A stretch of 64,000 bases of DNA. Source: Rossellomorea aquimaris (GTDB lineage: Bacteria > Bacillota > Bacilli > Bacillales > Bacillaceae_B). Shown here piece by piece: positions 15,847-24,935 of the stretch; position 1 is the first letter of the stretch, and every line of letters begins with the position of its first letter. The notes beneath the pieces were generated by a model. That model was not told the origin of the DNA, did no database searches, and saw nothing but the letters and a program-made list of their open reading frames with translations. The stretch is from contig NZ_JAIVAT010000003.1 of the NCBI RefSeq assembly GCF_020172085.1, forward strand, positions 186,001 to 250,000, read 5' to 3'. The translations under genes were made by a program, and so were the position numbers.

Positions 15847-17030
15847 TAGTGATGACCTCCTGAATGTTGGTTGGATCGTGTATAATCCTTCGTTTTCATT
15901 GAAAGTAGTAACATCCTGCCGACTTGTTCTCCTGTACGTGTCAGGTTATGTGTTGCCGAGTCAGATTCCATGGCCTTTTCAAGGGTTACAGGTCCTGGGA
16001 CGATACTGAAGTAGGCATCGATACCGATCTCATGCAGACTCTTGTCAGCATCTGAGACATCCCCTGCAAGTGCGATGACAGTCGAGCCGAATTGTTTTGC
16101 AAGCTTCGCCACACCGGAAGGAGCTTTTCCCATTGAGCTTTGACCATCCAGTTTTCCTTCGCCGGTTATGACGACATCCGCATCATGGAGCATCTCCCGT
16201 AAACCGAGTTCAGTGAGGATGTAATCAACACCTGGGAGGAGAGGAGAGTGAAGAAAAGCGGTAAAGGCCGCTCCCAATCCTCCTGCTGCCCCACTTCCGG
16301 GGATGGATTGTAAGTCGATGCCCAATTGCTTACTGGCGAGAGAAGAGAAGTGCTTCAAACCTTCATCCAAAGCAGCTATTTCCTGTGGACCCGCCCCTTT
16401 TTGCTTTCCGAACACAAAGGCCGCCCCATTCGGTCCATGAAGTGGGTTCGTCACATCACATGCGACGTGGAAACAGACCTTTTCAAGGGAAGGGTGAACA
16501 TTGGAGGAATCAATGACCGAAATGTGTTTTAATGACCGTCCACCATAACCTGCAGAGGATCCAGTGTCTGTCAGGAATTGAAAGCCCAGTGCCTGGAGCA
16601 TACCGATTCCTGCATCGGTGGTGGAGCTTCCACCGAGCCCGATGATGATGTCTGTACATCCTTTCCCGGCGGCATCCAGAATCTGTTCGCCAACCCCGTA
16701 AGAAGTGGTAGATATTGAATTCAATTCCTCTTTCTTAAGAAGAGGCAGTCCGCATGCTTCGGCTATTTCAATCACGGCGGTGGTTCCCTTTTTGATCAGT
16801 CCGTAAGTTGCCTTTACCGGTTTGCCGAGTGGACCCGTCACATTAACATGGACAAGTGTCCCTTTATGAGCTGATACGAGGGCGGCGACGGTTCCTTCCC
16901 CTCCGTCGGCAATCGGGACCTGATGGATATCCATTCCTCCCGCAAGTCGCAGCCCTTTCGCAATCGCTCGGTTTGCATCCTCTGATGACACACTTCCTTT
17001 TAATGAATCCATGGCCACAACGATTTTCAT
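15846..17030 (-). CDS. glxK: Glycerate kinase
   Basis: 394 residues of the GlxK/GarK family. KIVVAMDSLKGSVSS is the N-terminal signature, followed by IADGGEGT, GLGGSSTTDAGIGMLQALG, PGSGAAGGLG and ITGEGKLDGQSS. It phosphorylates D-glycerate, 2-phosphoglycerate being the usual product of this family. The ATG at 17030 has GGAGG 7 nt upstream. The in-frame ATG at 17036 abuts the ribosome site and is unlikely. It is divergent from the rpiR-type regulator and forms an operon with manA. Together they process both halves of mannosylglycerate. Confidence 0.92.
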   Translation of the reverse strand: MKIVVAMDSLKGSVSSEDANRAIAKGLRLAGGMDIHQVPIADGGEGTVAALVSAHKGTLVHVNVTGPLGKPVKATYGLIKKGTTAVIEIAEACGLPLLKKEELNSISTTSYGVGEQILDAAGKGCTDIIIGLGGSSTTDAGIGMLQALGFQFLTDTGSSAGYGGRSLKHISVIDSSNVHPSLEKVCFHVACDVTNPLHGPNGAAFVFGKQKGAGPQEIAALDEGLKHFSSLASKQLGIDLQSIPGSGAAGGLGAAFTAFLHSPLLPGVDYILTELGLREMLHDADVVITGEGKLDGQSSMGKAPSGVAKLAKQFGSTVIALAGDVSDADKSLHEIGIDAYFSIVPGPVTLEKAMESDSATHNLTRTGEQVGRMLLLSMKTKDYTRSNQHSGGHH

Positions 17031-17073
17031 AAACATCCTCCTTGAATAAATTTGCTATCCTTTCCGATTCTTC

Positions 17074-17082
17074 TGATATAAT
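17074..17082 (+). promoter_or_regulatory. Extended -10 promoter of the RpiR gene
   Basis: TGATATAAT, a TG-N extended -10 of SigA type, 30 nt before the start. A convincing -35 is missing, as is common with extended -10 promoters. Confidence 0.5.
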
Positions 17083-17112
17083 GATTTCAATATCTAAGCG
17101 AGGTGAGCCGTG

Positions 17113-17841
17113 ATGCGATTTGAAGAACGCATCCATAAATTTGAATACAAGCTGAACGATACAGATGATCAAATCATTGAGTATATAAAGGAACATAAGA
17201 AGGACTTTGTGAATCAATCCATACAGATGGTGGCAGCGAACGTGTACACCGTTCCCAATACGATCACCCGCCTCTCGAAGAAGCTGGGGTACGACGGCTT
17301 TTCTCATTTGAAGAGCAGTCTGAAAGAGGAGCTTGAATCCCCTAATGTGATTCCTGATGATGATTCCTACTCCCTGATCCAGAAAACATTCGAAATCATC
17401 GACAAGGACCGGATGCTCGAGGCGGTCAGGCTTCTAAATGATTCCAAGCAGGTTCTGTTATTTGGAGTAGGTGATTCTTCTGACCTTTGTGAAATGATGG
17501 CAAGGAATCTAAGGGTGGTCAGCAAGCCGACCAGCCACCACATTCATCGCCATGAAATCCTTCACAGCTTGGATCAAACCAATCATCAGAGTGTTCTATT
17601 TCTCATCAGCCTGTCCGGAGAAACCCAGCTGGTGCTAGAGGCTGCAGAAAAAGCAAGAGAGCGGAACATTCCCATCATTTCCTTGACGCATTTCACCAAA
17701 AATCCTCTTCAGTCCATGGCGACGATCAATCTGTACTGTTATGCACCGAAGAAAACGAAAAATGGATACAATATCACGGTGCGTACGCCTGTGATGGTTG
17801 TATTGGAGACATTATCTCAGTATTTTTGGTCCCACTATTGA
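17113..17841 (+). CDS. RpiR/MurR-family regulator of mannosylglycerate catabolism (inferred)
   Basis: 242 residues from ATG 17113, 6 nt after AGGTGA. A GTG at 17110 is the alternative. The N-terminal RpiR helix-turn-helix includes IQMVAANVYTVPNTITRLSKKLGYDGFSHLKSSL. The C-terminal SIS sugar-phosphate-binding domain (~100-230) contains VLLFGVGDSSDLCEMMARNL and FLISLSGETQLVLEAAEKA. It lies between the glxK-manA operon (divergent) and mngA-mngB (downstream). Its effector is therefore probably a phosphorylated intermediate of that pathway. E. coli uses a GntR-type MngR instead. Confidence 0.86.
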   Translation: MRFEERIHKFEYKLNDTDDQIIEYIKEHKKDFVNQSIQMVAANVYTVPNTITRLSKKLGYDGFSHLKSSLKEELESPNVIPDDDSYSLIQKTFEIIDKDRMLEAVRLLNDSKQVLLFGVGDSSDLCEMMARNLRVVSKPTSHHIHRHEILHSLDQTNHQSVLFLISLSGETQLVLEAAEKARERNIPIISLTHFTKNPLQSMATINLYCYAPKKTKNGYNITVRTPVMVVLETLSQYFWSHY

Positions 17842-17846
17842 AATTG

Positions 17847-17874
17847 TGTAACCGTACACAAGAAAACGCTTTAA
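17847..17874 (+). promoter_or_regulatory. Two cre-like catabolite-repression boxes in tandem
   Basis: TGTAACCGTACACA (17847-17860) matches the cre consensus TGWAANCGNTNWCA with one mismatch. It is followed at once by AGAAAACGCTTTAA (17861-17874), which keeps the core with two mismatches. They lie between rpiR and mngA, where CcpA could block transcription. Confidence 0.5.
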
Positions 17875-17891
17875 TGAGCTGAACATGTGTA

Positions 17892-17924
17892 AAAATAAGA
17901 AGAATCGCTCTTCTTATTTTTTTT
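17892..17924 (+). terminator. Terminator behind the RpiR gene
   Basis: AAAATAAGAAGA/TCTTCTTATTTT stem with a long T-run. It separates rpiR from mngA, so mngA needs its own promoter. Confidence 0.8.
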
Positions 17925-17940
17925 TTGCTAGGATGAATGC

Positions 17941-17962
17941 AAGTGATGAAAACACTTACAAT
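17941..17962 (+). promoter_or_regulatory. mngA promoter region with inverted repeat
   Basis: AAGTG-N7-CACTT (17941-17957) overlaps a TACAAT -10 box (17957-17962). No good -35 exists 17 nt upstream. That suits an activator-dependent promoter or an RpiR operator. Confidence 0.45.
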
Positions 17963-17985
17963 GAGTTTTGAGGAGGTAGAAGGCA

Positions 17986-19914
17986 ATGGAATTACGTACA
18001 CTTACCTCGCCAAAGTTGATCAGTACAAAGCTGAATCTTCATTCGAAAAAAGAAGCGATTGAGTACTTAGTCAAACAGTTGGCTGATGAGGGGAAATTGC
18101 ACTCTCAAGAAGAATTTTTGAAAACGGTTTATGAGCGGGAGGCGTTATCACCGACCGGCTTTGAAGGTGGTTTGGCCATTCCTCACGGAAAATCAACGAC
18201 CGTCAAAGAAGCGGCTTTCGCGGTTGCGACAATCGAAAAGCCCCTGACAGATTGGGAAAGTATTGACCCGGGGAATAAAGTGGAGCTTGTCATCTTATTG
18301 GCCATTCCGGATCAAGAGGCGGGATCGACGCACCTTTCTCTCTTATCCGAATTTGTAACACGATTATCAAATGAACCATACAAAGAAGGACTGTTGAAAG
18401 CGACGACAAGTGAAGAGTTGTTCAGACGTTTGGATGAAGTGGGGGGAGAACAGGAAGAAGCGTCAACTCCGGATACCGGGAAGATGGTGCTCGCGGTTAC
18501 AGCTTGTCCTGCAGGGATTGCCCACACCTATATGGCAGCAGAAGCACTAACAAAAGCCGGGAAAGAGTTAGGGGTTACGGTCTTTGTAGAAAAGCAGGGT
18601 GCCAATGGAATTGAAGACCGTCATACGTCAAAGAGGTTGAAAGCGGCAGATGCCGTTATTTTTGCCAATGACGTGGCGATCAAAGACGAAGAGCGTTTCG
18701 CGCATCTTCCAAGGGTGAAGACATCGGTTGCCATGCCTTTGAGGAATGCCAAAGGGCTCCTTGAGCAGGCAATGGCAAAAGCTGAAAAAGCTCCTAAAGG
18801 GGAGTATAAGGAAGAAAGTGCTGCTGCAAGCGAAGAGGAAGAATCGGATCATAAGCCGTTTAAAACAGAAATTAAGGATAGTATCCTAACAGGGATTTCT
18901 TATATCATTCCCGTCATTGTTGCAGGTGGGATGACCCTGGCAGCCGCGGTTCTGATTTCTCAGGCCTTTAATCTTCAGGAAGTCTATGCAACGGAAGGTT
19001 CATGGTTATGGCTGCTTCGACAGCTTGGAGGGGGACTTCTCGGACAATTAATGGTACCGATCCTCGCCGCATACATGGCCTATTCCATCGCGGACAAGCC
19101 CGCACTTGGACCCGGATTTGCTGCAGGGGTTGCGGCCAATCTGATTGGTTCCGGATTTCTTGGAGGGATGCTCGGTGGTTTCCTTGCAGGTTTCTTCCTG
19201 AAATTCCTGAAGAGAAAAATCCAGCCAAAAGGAACATTCGCAGGTTTCATCAGCTTCTGGGTTTATCCTGTACTGGGAACACTTGTAGTAGGTTCCATCA
19301 TGTTATTCCTGATCGGGGAGCCCCTCGCTTGGATGAACAACGGATTGATTGAATGGCTTGGAAGTTTGTCTGGGACAAATGCTCTTATCCTTGGGGCCAT
19401 CCTTGGTGCAATGGTGTCCTTCGACCTTGGGGGGCCAGTCAATAAGGCAGCTTATACATTCTGTATCGGAGCTATGGCAAGCGGGAATTTCATACCGTAC
19501 GCGACCTTCGCTTCGGTAAAAATGGTCTCGGCCTTTGCCGTAACGGGTGCGACGATTATCGGGAAGAAATATTTCTCCCTTCAAGAGCAGGAAATCGGAA
19601 AGCAGACCTGGCTCCTTGGCCTTGCCGGTATTACAGAAGGGGCCATCCCATTTATGATAAATGATCCACTGAGAGTTATTCCTTCACTGATTGCAGGGTC
19701 TGCCGTGACAGGGGCCATCGTGGCGTATTTTGATCTTGGGCTGAACGTGCCGGGAGCAGGAATCTTCTCCCTTGCCTTATTGAAAGGTCAGCCGATGCTG
19801 CTTGCAGCAGGAATTTGGCTTGGTGCCGCCATCTTGGGTGCTGTCATCTCGATGTTCTTGTTGATCCTGACCAGAAAGAGTAAATTATCGAAAGAAAACA
19901 GCCTCGCTGCTTAA
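17986..19914 (+). CDS. mngA: PTS EIIABC, fructose family, probable 2-O-alpha-mannosyl-D-glycerate permease
   Basis: A 642-residue three-domain enzyme II. EIIA (~1-150) has the phospho-His in AIPHGKS (H67). EIIB (~165-265) has AVTACPAGIAHTYMAAEAL with the phospho-Cys at ~174. The EIIC membrane domain (~295-635) contains GISYIIPVIVAGG, FDLGGPVNKAAY and GITEGAIPF. Domain order and length match the mannosylglycerate transporter MngA and fructose permeases. The GH38 gene 51 nt downstream, with glycerate kinase and ManA nearby, makes mannosylglycerate the best substrate guess: import with phosphorylation of the mannosyl C6. AGGAGG lies 9 nt before the ATG. A plain fructose permease is less likely, since no 1-phosphofructokinase is present. 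Confidence 0.85.
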   Translation: MELRTLTSPKLISTKLNLHSKKEAIEYLVKQLADEGKLHSQEEFLKTVYEREALSPTGFEGGLAIPHGKSTTVKEAAFAVATIEKPLTDWESIDPGNKVELVILLAIPDQEAGSTHLSLLSEFVTRLSNEPYKEGLLKATTSEELFRRLDEVGGEQEEASTPDTGKMVLAVTACPAGIAHTYMAAEALTKAGKELGVTVFVEKQGANGIEDRHTSKRLKAADAVIFANDVAIKDEERFAHLPRVKTSVAMPLRNAKGLLEQAMAKAEKAPKGEYKEESAAASEEEESDHKPFKTEIKDSILTGISYIIPVIVAGGMTLAAAVLISQAFNLQEVYATEGSWLWLLRQLGGGLLGQLMVPILAAYMAYSIADKPALGPGFAAGVAANLIGSGFLGGMLGGFLAGFFLKFLKRKIQPKGTFAGFISFWVYPVLGTLVVGSIMLFLIGEPLAWMNNGLIEWLGSLSGTNALILGAILGAMVSFDLGGPVNKAAYTFCIGAMASGNFIPYATFASVKMVSAFAVTGATIIGKKYFSLQEQEIGKQTWLLGLAGITEGAIPFMINDPLRVIPSLIAGSAVTGAIVAYFDLGLNVPGAGIFSLALLKGQPMLLAAGIWLGAAILGAVISMFLLILTRKSKLSKENSLAA

Positions 19915-19965
19915 CCATACACATTGACGACTAACAGACATAACTTCTTAGGAGGAATGGAATAC

Positions 19966-22584
19966 ATGAAGAAGGTACACATCGTTCCGCATATGCATTG
20001 GGACAGAGAATGGTATTTTTCAACGGAAGAATCTAGGATTCTATTAGTGAATAATATGGAAGAAATCATGGACAAACTCGAGAATGATCCGGACTACCCT
20101 TATTATGTACTGGACGGGCAAACCTCTATATTAGAAGACTATTTTGCTGTGAAGCCGGAAAATAGGGAGCGGGTTCGACATCTGGTGCAGGCTGGAAAGT
20201 TAATCATTGGTCCTTGGTATACCCAAACGGACGAAATGGTGGTTGGCGGGGAATCCATTGTGCGCAATCTTCTTTACGGGCATAAAGATAGCCAGGAGTT
20301 TGGAGCACCGATGAAGATTGGTTACTTACCGGATTCTTTCGGGCAGTCTTCCCAAATGCCACAGATTTTCAATGGCTTCGATATTCAGTATTCAATCTTT
20401 TGGAGAGGTACGTCAGAACGTCACGGAACGGATAAAACGGAGTTCTACTGGGAGAGTGATGATGGTTCACGTGTGCTTGTTCAACTTTTCCCTCTTGGAT
20501 ATGCGATCGGGAAGTACTTACCTGAAGATGAAGAGGCGTTGACGAAACGGATCGATAAGTATTTCTCTGTACTGGACAGAGGGGCTACCACCGATCATAT
20601 CATTCTACCAAACGGACACGACCAAATGCCGATCCAGAAGAATATCGATGTCATCATCAACAAGCTTCAGGATCTTTATCCAGATCGGGAATTTTTCCTG
20701 AGCCGGTACGAAAATATCTTTCATGAATTGGAAAAGAACGAGGATCTTTCCGTTCTTTCCGGAGAATTCCTTGATGGCAAGTATATGAGGGTTCACCGCA
20801 GTATCTTCTCTACTCGAATGGATATCAAAGCGGCCAATACAAGAATCGAGAACAAATTGACCAATGTGCTGGAGCCTCTTGCGTCTATCGCCCATTCCTT
20901 AGGCTTTGAATATCATCACGGTTTCATTGAATTGATTTGGAAAGAAATCATGAAAAATCACGCCCACGACAGCATCGGGTGCTGCTGTTCTGATAAGGTT
21001 CACAGGGAAATCCTTAACCGCTTCTTCATTGCAGAAGAAAAGACGGACCAGCTGATCGAATTCTACAAACGGAAAATAACCGATTCGATTAAAAATGAAT
21101 CAGGTGATGATTTATTGACCGCCTTTAATCTCCTTCCGTATGAAAGAGAAGAAGTGGTGACGACGAAGGTGGTCAGTAAGTTAAATGCCTTTACTTTGGA
21201 AGATATGGACGGAACGGCAATTCCGTATGAAGTGGTCGGGAAAGAAATTCTTGATCCAGGCCTGATTGACCGCCAGATTGTCCATTATGGAAACTATGAT
21301 CCTTTCTATGAATATAGTATTCAATGGAAGGACACCGTCCCTGCGATGGGATATAAGGCTTATAGAATTAAAGGAACTTCCCATGAGGCTGCAGAAATAT
21401 CCCTGAAGGAAACGGATACTCATGAAGTAGAGACGGACATTTATCGTTTGAGAGTGCAAGCCAACGGTACGCTCCACATAAAAGATAAGCGTGATGGAAG
21501 CGAAATGGATCAGGTTCTCCTTCTTGAAAACGGCGGAGACGATGGAGACGAGTACGATTATTCTCCACTGGAAGGGGAAAAATTGATTTACAGCGACCAG
21601 ACGGCTGCGAATATCTCTTTAAGACAGAACCGTTATGGGGTAGACCTGGAGATTGATGTGGAGTTGAATGTCCCGAAAGATCTCGATAGCCGAAAAGCAG
21701 GAAAGCTGGATAGTACGGTTTCGGTTACATGGCATGTTACCATTCCACAGCATCAACCTGTGATTCAAATCAGCGCCACGATCGAAAACGAAGCGAAGGA
21801 TCATCGACTTCGTGCCCTGATTCCAACGGAGATTGCCTCTTCCATATCATGGTCAGACAATCAATTCGGACTGATTCAACGTGATGTAGTAGACGGTGCG
21901 ATGAGTGTTTGGGAGAAGGAAGATTGGGATGAACGCCCAGATTCCATCTATCCAATGCTTTCATTTGTCGGATTGACGGATGGGGACCGCGGTGTCAGTG
22001 TTCTCACCAACAGCACCCGTGAGTATGAAATCATCGGGGGTTCATTCGATACGATGGCCGTCACCCTGTTTAGAAGTGTCGGCGTATTAGGGAAAGAAGA
22101 ACTGGTAAGAAGACCTGGAAGACCATCGGGAATCAAATTGCCGACTCCGGATTCTCAAATGATCGGGAAGCTTCAATTGGACTTTGCCCTGGTGATGCAT
22201 AAAGGATCTTTATCTCAAGCAAAGGTAGGAAGAATGGCGAAGGAATATACTACGCCAATCCAGACGTATAATAAAATTCCATTCAACGCAATGAAGCTGA
22301 ATTCTTCAGGTATTGTCACACCAACGGTTTATAGCCTCCTTGAGGAAACATCCGCTGATGTCGTGCTCAGCACTTTGAAGAAGGCAGAGGAAGAAAATCG
22401 ATTGCTCATCCGTTTTTATAACCCGACTGAGGAAGAAGTAGAAGGATCCTTCCGATTCCACTATCAAGAAGGTCAAATAGATGAAGTGAAACTGAATGAA
22501 GAGCCGATCCAACCATTAGAATCCCAAAACTCGGAAGCGGCTGTAACATTAAAACCTAATCAAGTTAAGGCCATGTTGTTTTAA
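19966..22584 (+). CDS. mngB: GH38 alpha-mannosidase, probable mannosyl-6-P-glycerate hydrolase
   Basis: 872 residues from ATG 19966 (GGAGG 10 nt upstream). Longer in-frame starts sit on or before the ribosome site. The N-terminal VPHMHWDREWYF holds the zinc His/Asp ligands, YLPDSFGQSSQMPQI carries the nucleophile Asp (~D123), and KNHAHDSIGCC supplies further zinc ligands. The length matches MngB of E. coli. Expected reaction: 2-O-(6-phospho-mannosyl)-glycerate to mannose-6-P plus glycerate, in the cytoplasm. It has no signal peptide. It is co-transcribed with the PTS gene and ends in a strong terminator. Confidence 0.88.
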   Translation: MKKVHIVPHMHWDREWYFSTEESRILLVNNMEEIMDKLENDPDYPYYVLDGQTSILEDYFAVKPENRERVRHLVQAGKLIIGPWYTQTDEMVVGGESIVRNLLYGHKDSQEFGAPMKIGYLPDSFGQSSQMPQIFNGFDIQYSIFWRGTSERHGTDKTEFYWESDDGSRVLVQLFPLGYAIGKYLPEDEEALTKRIDKYFSVLDRGATTDHIILPNGHDQMPIQKNIDVIINKLQDLYPDREFFLSRYENIFHELEKNEDLSVLSGEFLDGKYMRVHRSIFSTRMDIKAANTRIENKLTNVLEPLASIAHSLGFEYHHGFIELIWKEIMKNHAHDSIGCCCSDKVHREILNRFFIAEEKTDQLIEFYKRKITDSIKNESGDDLLTAFNLLPYEREEVVTTKVVSKLNAFTLEDMDGTAIPYEVVGKEILDPGLIDRQIVHYGNYDPFYEYSIQWKDTVPAMGYKAYRIKGTSHEAAEISLKETDTHEVETDIYRLRVQANGTLHIKDKRDGSEMDQVLLLENGGDDGDEYDYSPLEGEKLIYSDQTAANISLRQNRYGVDLEIDVELNVPKDLDSRKAGKLDSTVSVTWHVTIPQHQPVIQISATIENEAKDHRLRALIPTEIASSISWSDNQFGLIQRDVVDGAMSVWEKEDWDERPDSIYPMLSFVGLTDGDRGVSVLTNSTREYEIIGGSFDTMAVTLFRSVGVLGKEELVRRPGRPSGIKLPTPDSQMIGKLQLDFALVMHKGSLSQAKVGRMAKEYTTPIQTYNKIPFNAMKLNSSGIVTPTVYSLLEETSADVVLSTLKKAEEENRLLIRFYNPTEEEVEGSFRFHYQEGQIDEVKLNEEPIQPLESQNSEAAVTLKPNQVKAMLF

Positions 22585-22593
22585 GTGAAATGA

Positions 22594-22634
22594 AGGTCCG
22601 TCCCTCTTTTGAAGAGGGACGGACCTATTTTGTT
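22594..22634 (+). terminator. Terminator of the mngAB operon
   Basis: A very strong 14-bp stem, AGGTCCGTCCCTCTT with AGAGGGACGGACCT, followed by ATTTTGTTT. Confidence 0.88.
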
Positions 22635-22762
22635 TAGCTTGTGATTTTCGATAGTAGTTTATTTATGGGTTATACATAGCTATATTTTTTCGTGAATTAT
22701 GGGTTAGCAATTGAGGTGTGATCAGTAATGATGTGCAGAAACTACACCTCTAATAACTATTT

Positions 22763-22794
22763 TTAAGGATACCTTAAGGTAAACTAAGTATACT
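22763..22794 (+). promoter_or_regulatory. Response-regulator direct repeat and promoter of the two-component operon
   Basis: TTAAGG-N5-TTAAGG (22763-22779, 11-bp period) is followed after exactly 9 nt by TATACT (22789-22794) as the -10. The repeats sit where the -35 should be. That is the layout of promoters activated by OmpR/PhoB-type regulators. The same layout recurs at 24869. Confidence 0.65.
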
Positions 22795-22828
22795 GATAAG
22801 AAAAAGCCCATGAGGGAGTGAGGGTAAC

Positions 22829-23515
22829 ATGAAAATATTAATTGTTGAAGATGATCCCATTCTTTCAGATACAATTGTTGAGTCGACGAAGTTGTTATAC
22901 GAAGCGGTGCAAGCGTTTGATGGAGAAGAGGGGCTTTATTTAGCGGAGCAGAACATATATGACATCATTATATTGGATGTGATGCTGCCCAATATGAACG
23001 GTTATGAGATTCTCCGGGAATTAAGAGCAAAAGAGATTAGGACGCCCGTTATCTTTTTAACAGCGAAAGATGGAATCGATGATAAAATTCAAGGTCTTCG
23101 ATTAGGTGCAGATGATTATTTGGTAAAGCCTTTTCATCGGGAAGAGCTGTTACTAAGGTTAGAGGCAATTGTTAGACGAACGATTGGGGAGTTTAAGGAA
23201 AACAGTGTGGCGTTTAAAGATCTTAAACTCAATCTCAAAACGAAGTCGGCTATGATCGGACAAGCTCAGCTCAAGCTAAATGGGAAGCAATTTGATTTAC
23301 TTGAGTACTTGATGAATAACAAAGAAACGATTTTAACGAAGGAGCAGATTTTTGATCGGGTATGGGGGTTTCAATCCGATACAACGAATACGGTGGTGGA
23401 AGTGTACACGAGCCATATTCGAAAGAAGCTTAAACCGTTTAACTATGATCAGTATGTAAAGACGTTCCGTGGGCTGGGCTATATGCTGACTGAAGAGAGT
23501 CATGAATATGAATAA
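22829..23515 (+). CDS. OmpR-family response regulator
   Basis: 228 residues. The receiver domain has IVEDDP, the phospho-acceptor in IIILDVMLP (D50), the FLTAKD Thr and the DYLVKPFH Lys. The C-terminal winged helix (~125-225) has KQFDLLEYLMNNKETILTKEQIF and VEVYTSHIRKKL. It overlaps the kinase gene and probably activates its own operon and the downstream VTC operon through the TTAAGG repeats. Confidence 0.93.
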   Translation: MKILIVEDDPILSDTIVESTKLLYEAVQAFDGEEGLYLAEQNIYDIIILDVMLPNMNGYEILRELRAKEIRTPVIFLTAKDGIDDKIQGLRLGADDYLVKPFHREELLLRLEAIVRRTIGEFKENSVAFKDLKLNLKTKSAMIGQAQLKLNGKQFDLLEYLMNNKETILTKEQIFDRVWGFQSDTTNTVVEVYTSHIRKKLKPFNYDQYVKTFRGLGYMLTEESHEYE

Positions 23516-24788
23516 GAAAAAAATACTCTCGAAGCAGCAGTTGAGCTTTATGCTGCTGAATTTTGTTGCGTTCACAGCGATTTTTGCCATATTTGGTGTG
23601 ATTATTTTCAGCCTGGTTCAAAGTACGCTCTATAAGAAAGTGGACGAAGAGCTATTGTTTTTAAAGAAAATGATGATAGAGGAAAATGATTCACAATTTC
23701 CACCAGGTTCCCCACCTGATCGTGATAAGCCTGATAGGAACTTACCCCCTCTGAACCCAAGGATTATCGTACTTCATTGGAATAGTGAGGGAGAGATTGT
23801 CAATCAAGAACAAATTGGCACCCAGTTTTATCAAAACTATTTGAAGGATGCTGACTTTAGCTTTGAACCGTTGGATGAAATAACGAGTATGAAAATCAAT
23901 GACCAATATACGTTTCGGTCGTTGTCCTTTAAAAATGAGGATAACAATGATTTTCGTTATACCCAGCTGCTGATCAGTATTGATGCTGAGAAAAATTTAA
24001 TGGGGAATTTCGGATGGATTCTACTGATTTGCTCTGTTGTTAGTATTATTCTTTCTATAACGATAAGCTACCTTCTTTCCAAAAAAACAATGAAGCCCAT
24101 AATTAAATCGTGGAACCGGCAGGCGGAATTTGTGGAGAATGCATCACATGAACTTAGAAGCCCGTTAACGATTATTCAAAATAAGCTGGAGCTGATGCTG
24201 ACAGAACCGAATAAAAAGATTGTTGATACCTTTGAAAGCATTGCCCTTAGTTTGTCTGAAACAAGAAGGCTTTCTCAATTGACTTCAGATCTGCTTACAC
24301 TTGCCCGAGCGGACTCATTGGAGTCTCAATTGAATGACGAAACGTTTGATGTGGATGAATTCATTGAAAGTGTGTGTCAGCCTTATATTGAGTTTGCTGA
24401 CATGCAGGATAAAAAACTATGGGTTCAGTTACATGCTGATACAGAGATAGAAGCGGATAAAAGCAGAATCCACCAGCTGATGGTTATTCTTCTTGATAAT
24501 GCTTTAAAGTTCACTGCTGAGAATGAAGAGATCGGTGTCAAAACCTACCTGGAAGGAAATAAGGTCGTTTTGGAAGTAAGTGATACAGGAATCGGGATTA
24601 ATGAGGAAAATAGGGAGCGGATATTCGAACGCTTCTTTAGAGAGGACAGAGCGAGATCAAGAGAAAAAGGCGGGACAGGACTTGGGTTGGCAATAGCCCA
24701 TTGGATTGTATCCAGCCACAATGGGACGATTAAAGTGTTGGACAATAATAACAAGGGAACCATTTTTCAAGTGAAGTTACCGAGATAG
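23502..24788 (+). CDS. Sensor histidine kinase
   Basis: 428 residues, overlapping the regulator gene by 14 nt. TM1 is at ~14-40. An extracytoplasmic sensor of ~120 residues carries a Pro/Asp-rich stretch (FPPGSPPDRDKPDRNLPP). TM2 is at ~168-190. The H-box is NASHELRSPLTII (H216), followed by the N box (LLDNALKF), VSDTGIGI and the GGTGLGLAIAHW ATP lid. No separate HAMP domain is obvious between TM2 and the H-box. The extracellular loop suggests an envelope signal. The ligand is unknown. Confidence 0.92.
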   Translation: MNMNKKKILSKQQLSFMLLNFVAFTAIFAIFGVIIFSLVQSTLYKKVDEELLFLKKMMIEENDSQFPPGSPPDRDKPDRNLPPLNPRIIVLHWNSEGEIVNQEQIGTQFYQNYLKDADFSFEPLDEITSMKINDQYTFRSLSFKNEDNNDFRYTQLLISIDAEKNLMGNFGWILLICSVVSIILSITISYLLSKKTMKPIIKSWNRQAEFVENASHELRSPLTIIQNKLELMLTEPNKKIVDTFESIALSLSETRRLSQLTSDLLTLARADSLESQLNDETFDVDEFIESVCQPYIEFADMQDKKLWVQLHADTEIEADKSRIHQLMVILLDNALKFTAENEEIGVKTYLEGNKVVLEVSDTGIGINEENRERIFERFFREDRARSREKGGTGLGLAIAHWIVSSHNGTIKVLDNNNKGTIFQVKLPR

Positions 24789-24818
24789 AGATCACAGCGA
24801 TGTGGTCTCTTTTTTTAT
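24787..24818 (+). terminator. Terminator of the two-component operon
   Basis: AGAGATCACA-gcga-TGTGGTCTCT then TTTTTTTATTT. It separates the kinase from the VTC operon. Confidence 0.8.
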
Positions 24819-24868
24819 TTCTTGCAGAATACCCCTGCTTCTCTTCTATGACCATTATGTAAAGTTCT

Positions 24869-24900
24869 TTAAGCGTTTTTTAAGGTTCGTCCTTAATAAT
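24869..24900 (+). promoter_or_regulatory. Second response-regulator direct repeat, promoter of the VTC-DUF4956-CotH operon
   Basis: TTAAGC-N5-TTAAGG (24869-24885) is followed after 9 nt by AATAAT (24895-24900). Period and spacing are identical to the site at 22763. This points to control by the adjacent two-component system. Confidence 0.65.
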
Positions 24901-24935
24901 ATAAACATCAAGTGAATAGAAAGGAGCATCGAGAT

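Noticed and set aside
18968..19584. Several frames of ~90-115 codons overlapping the PTS EIIC domain on both strands
   Set aside because: They are shadows of the GC-rich membrane-domain codons of mngA.
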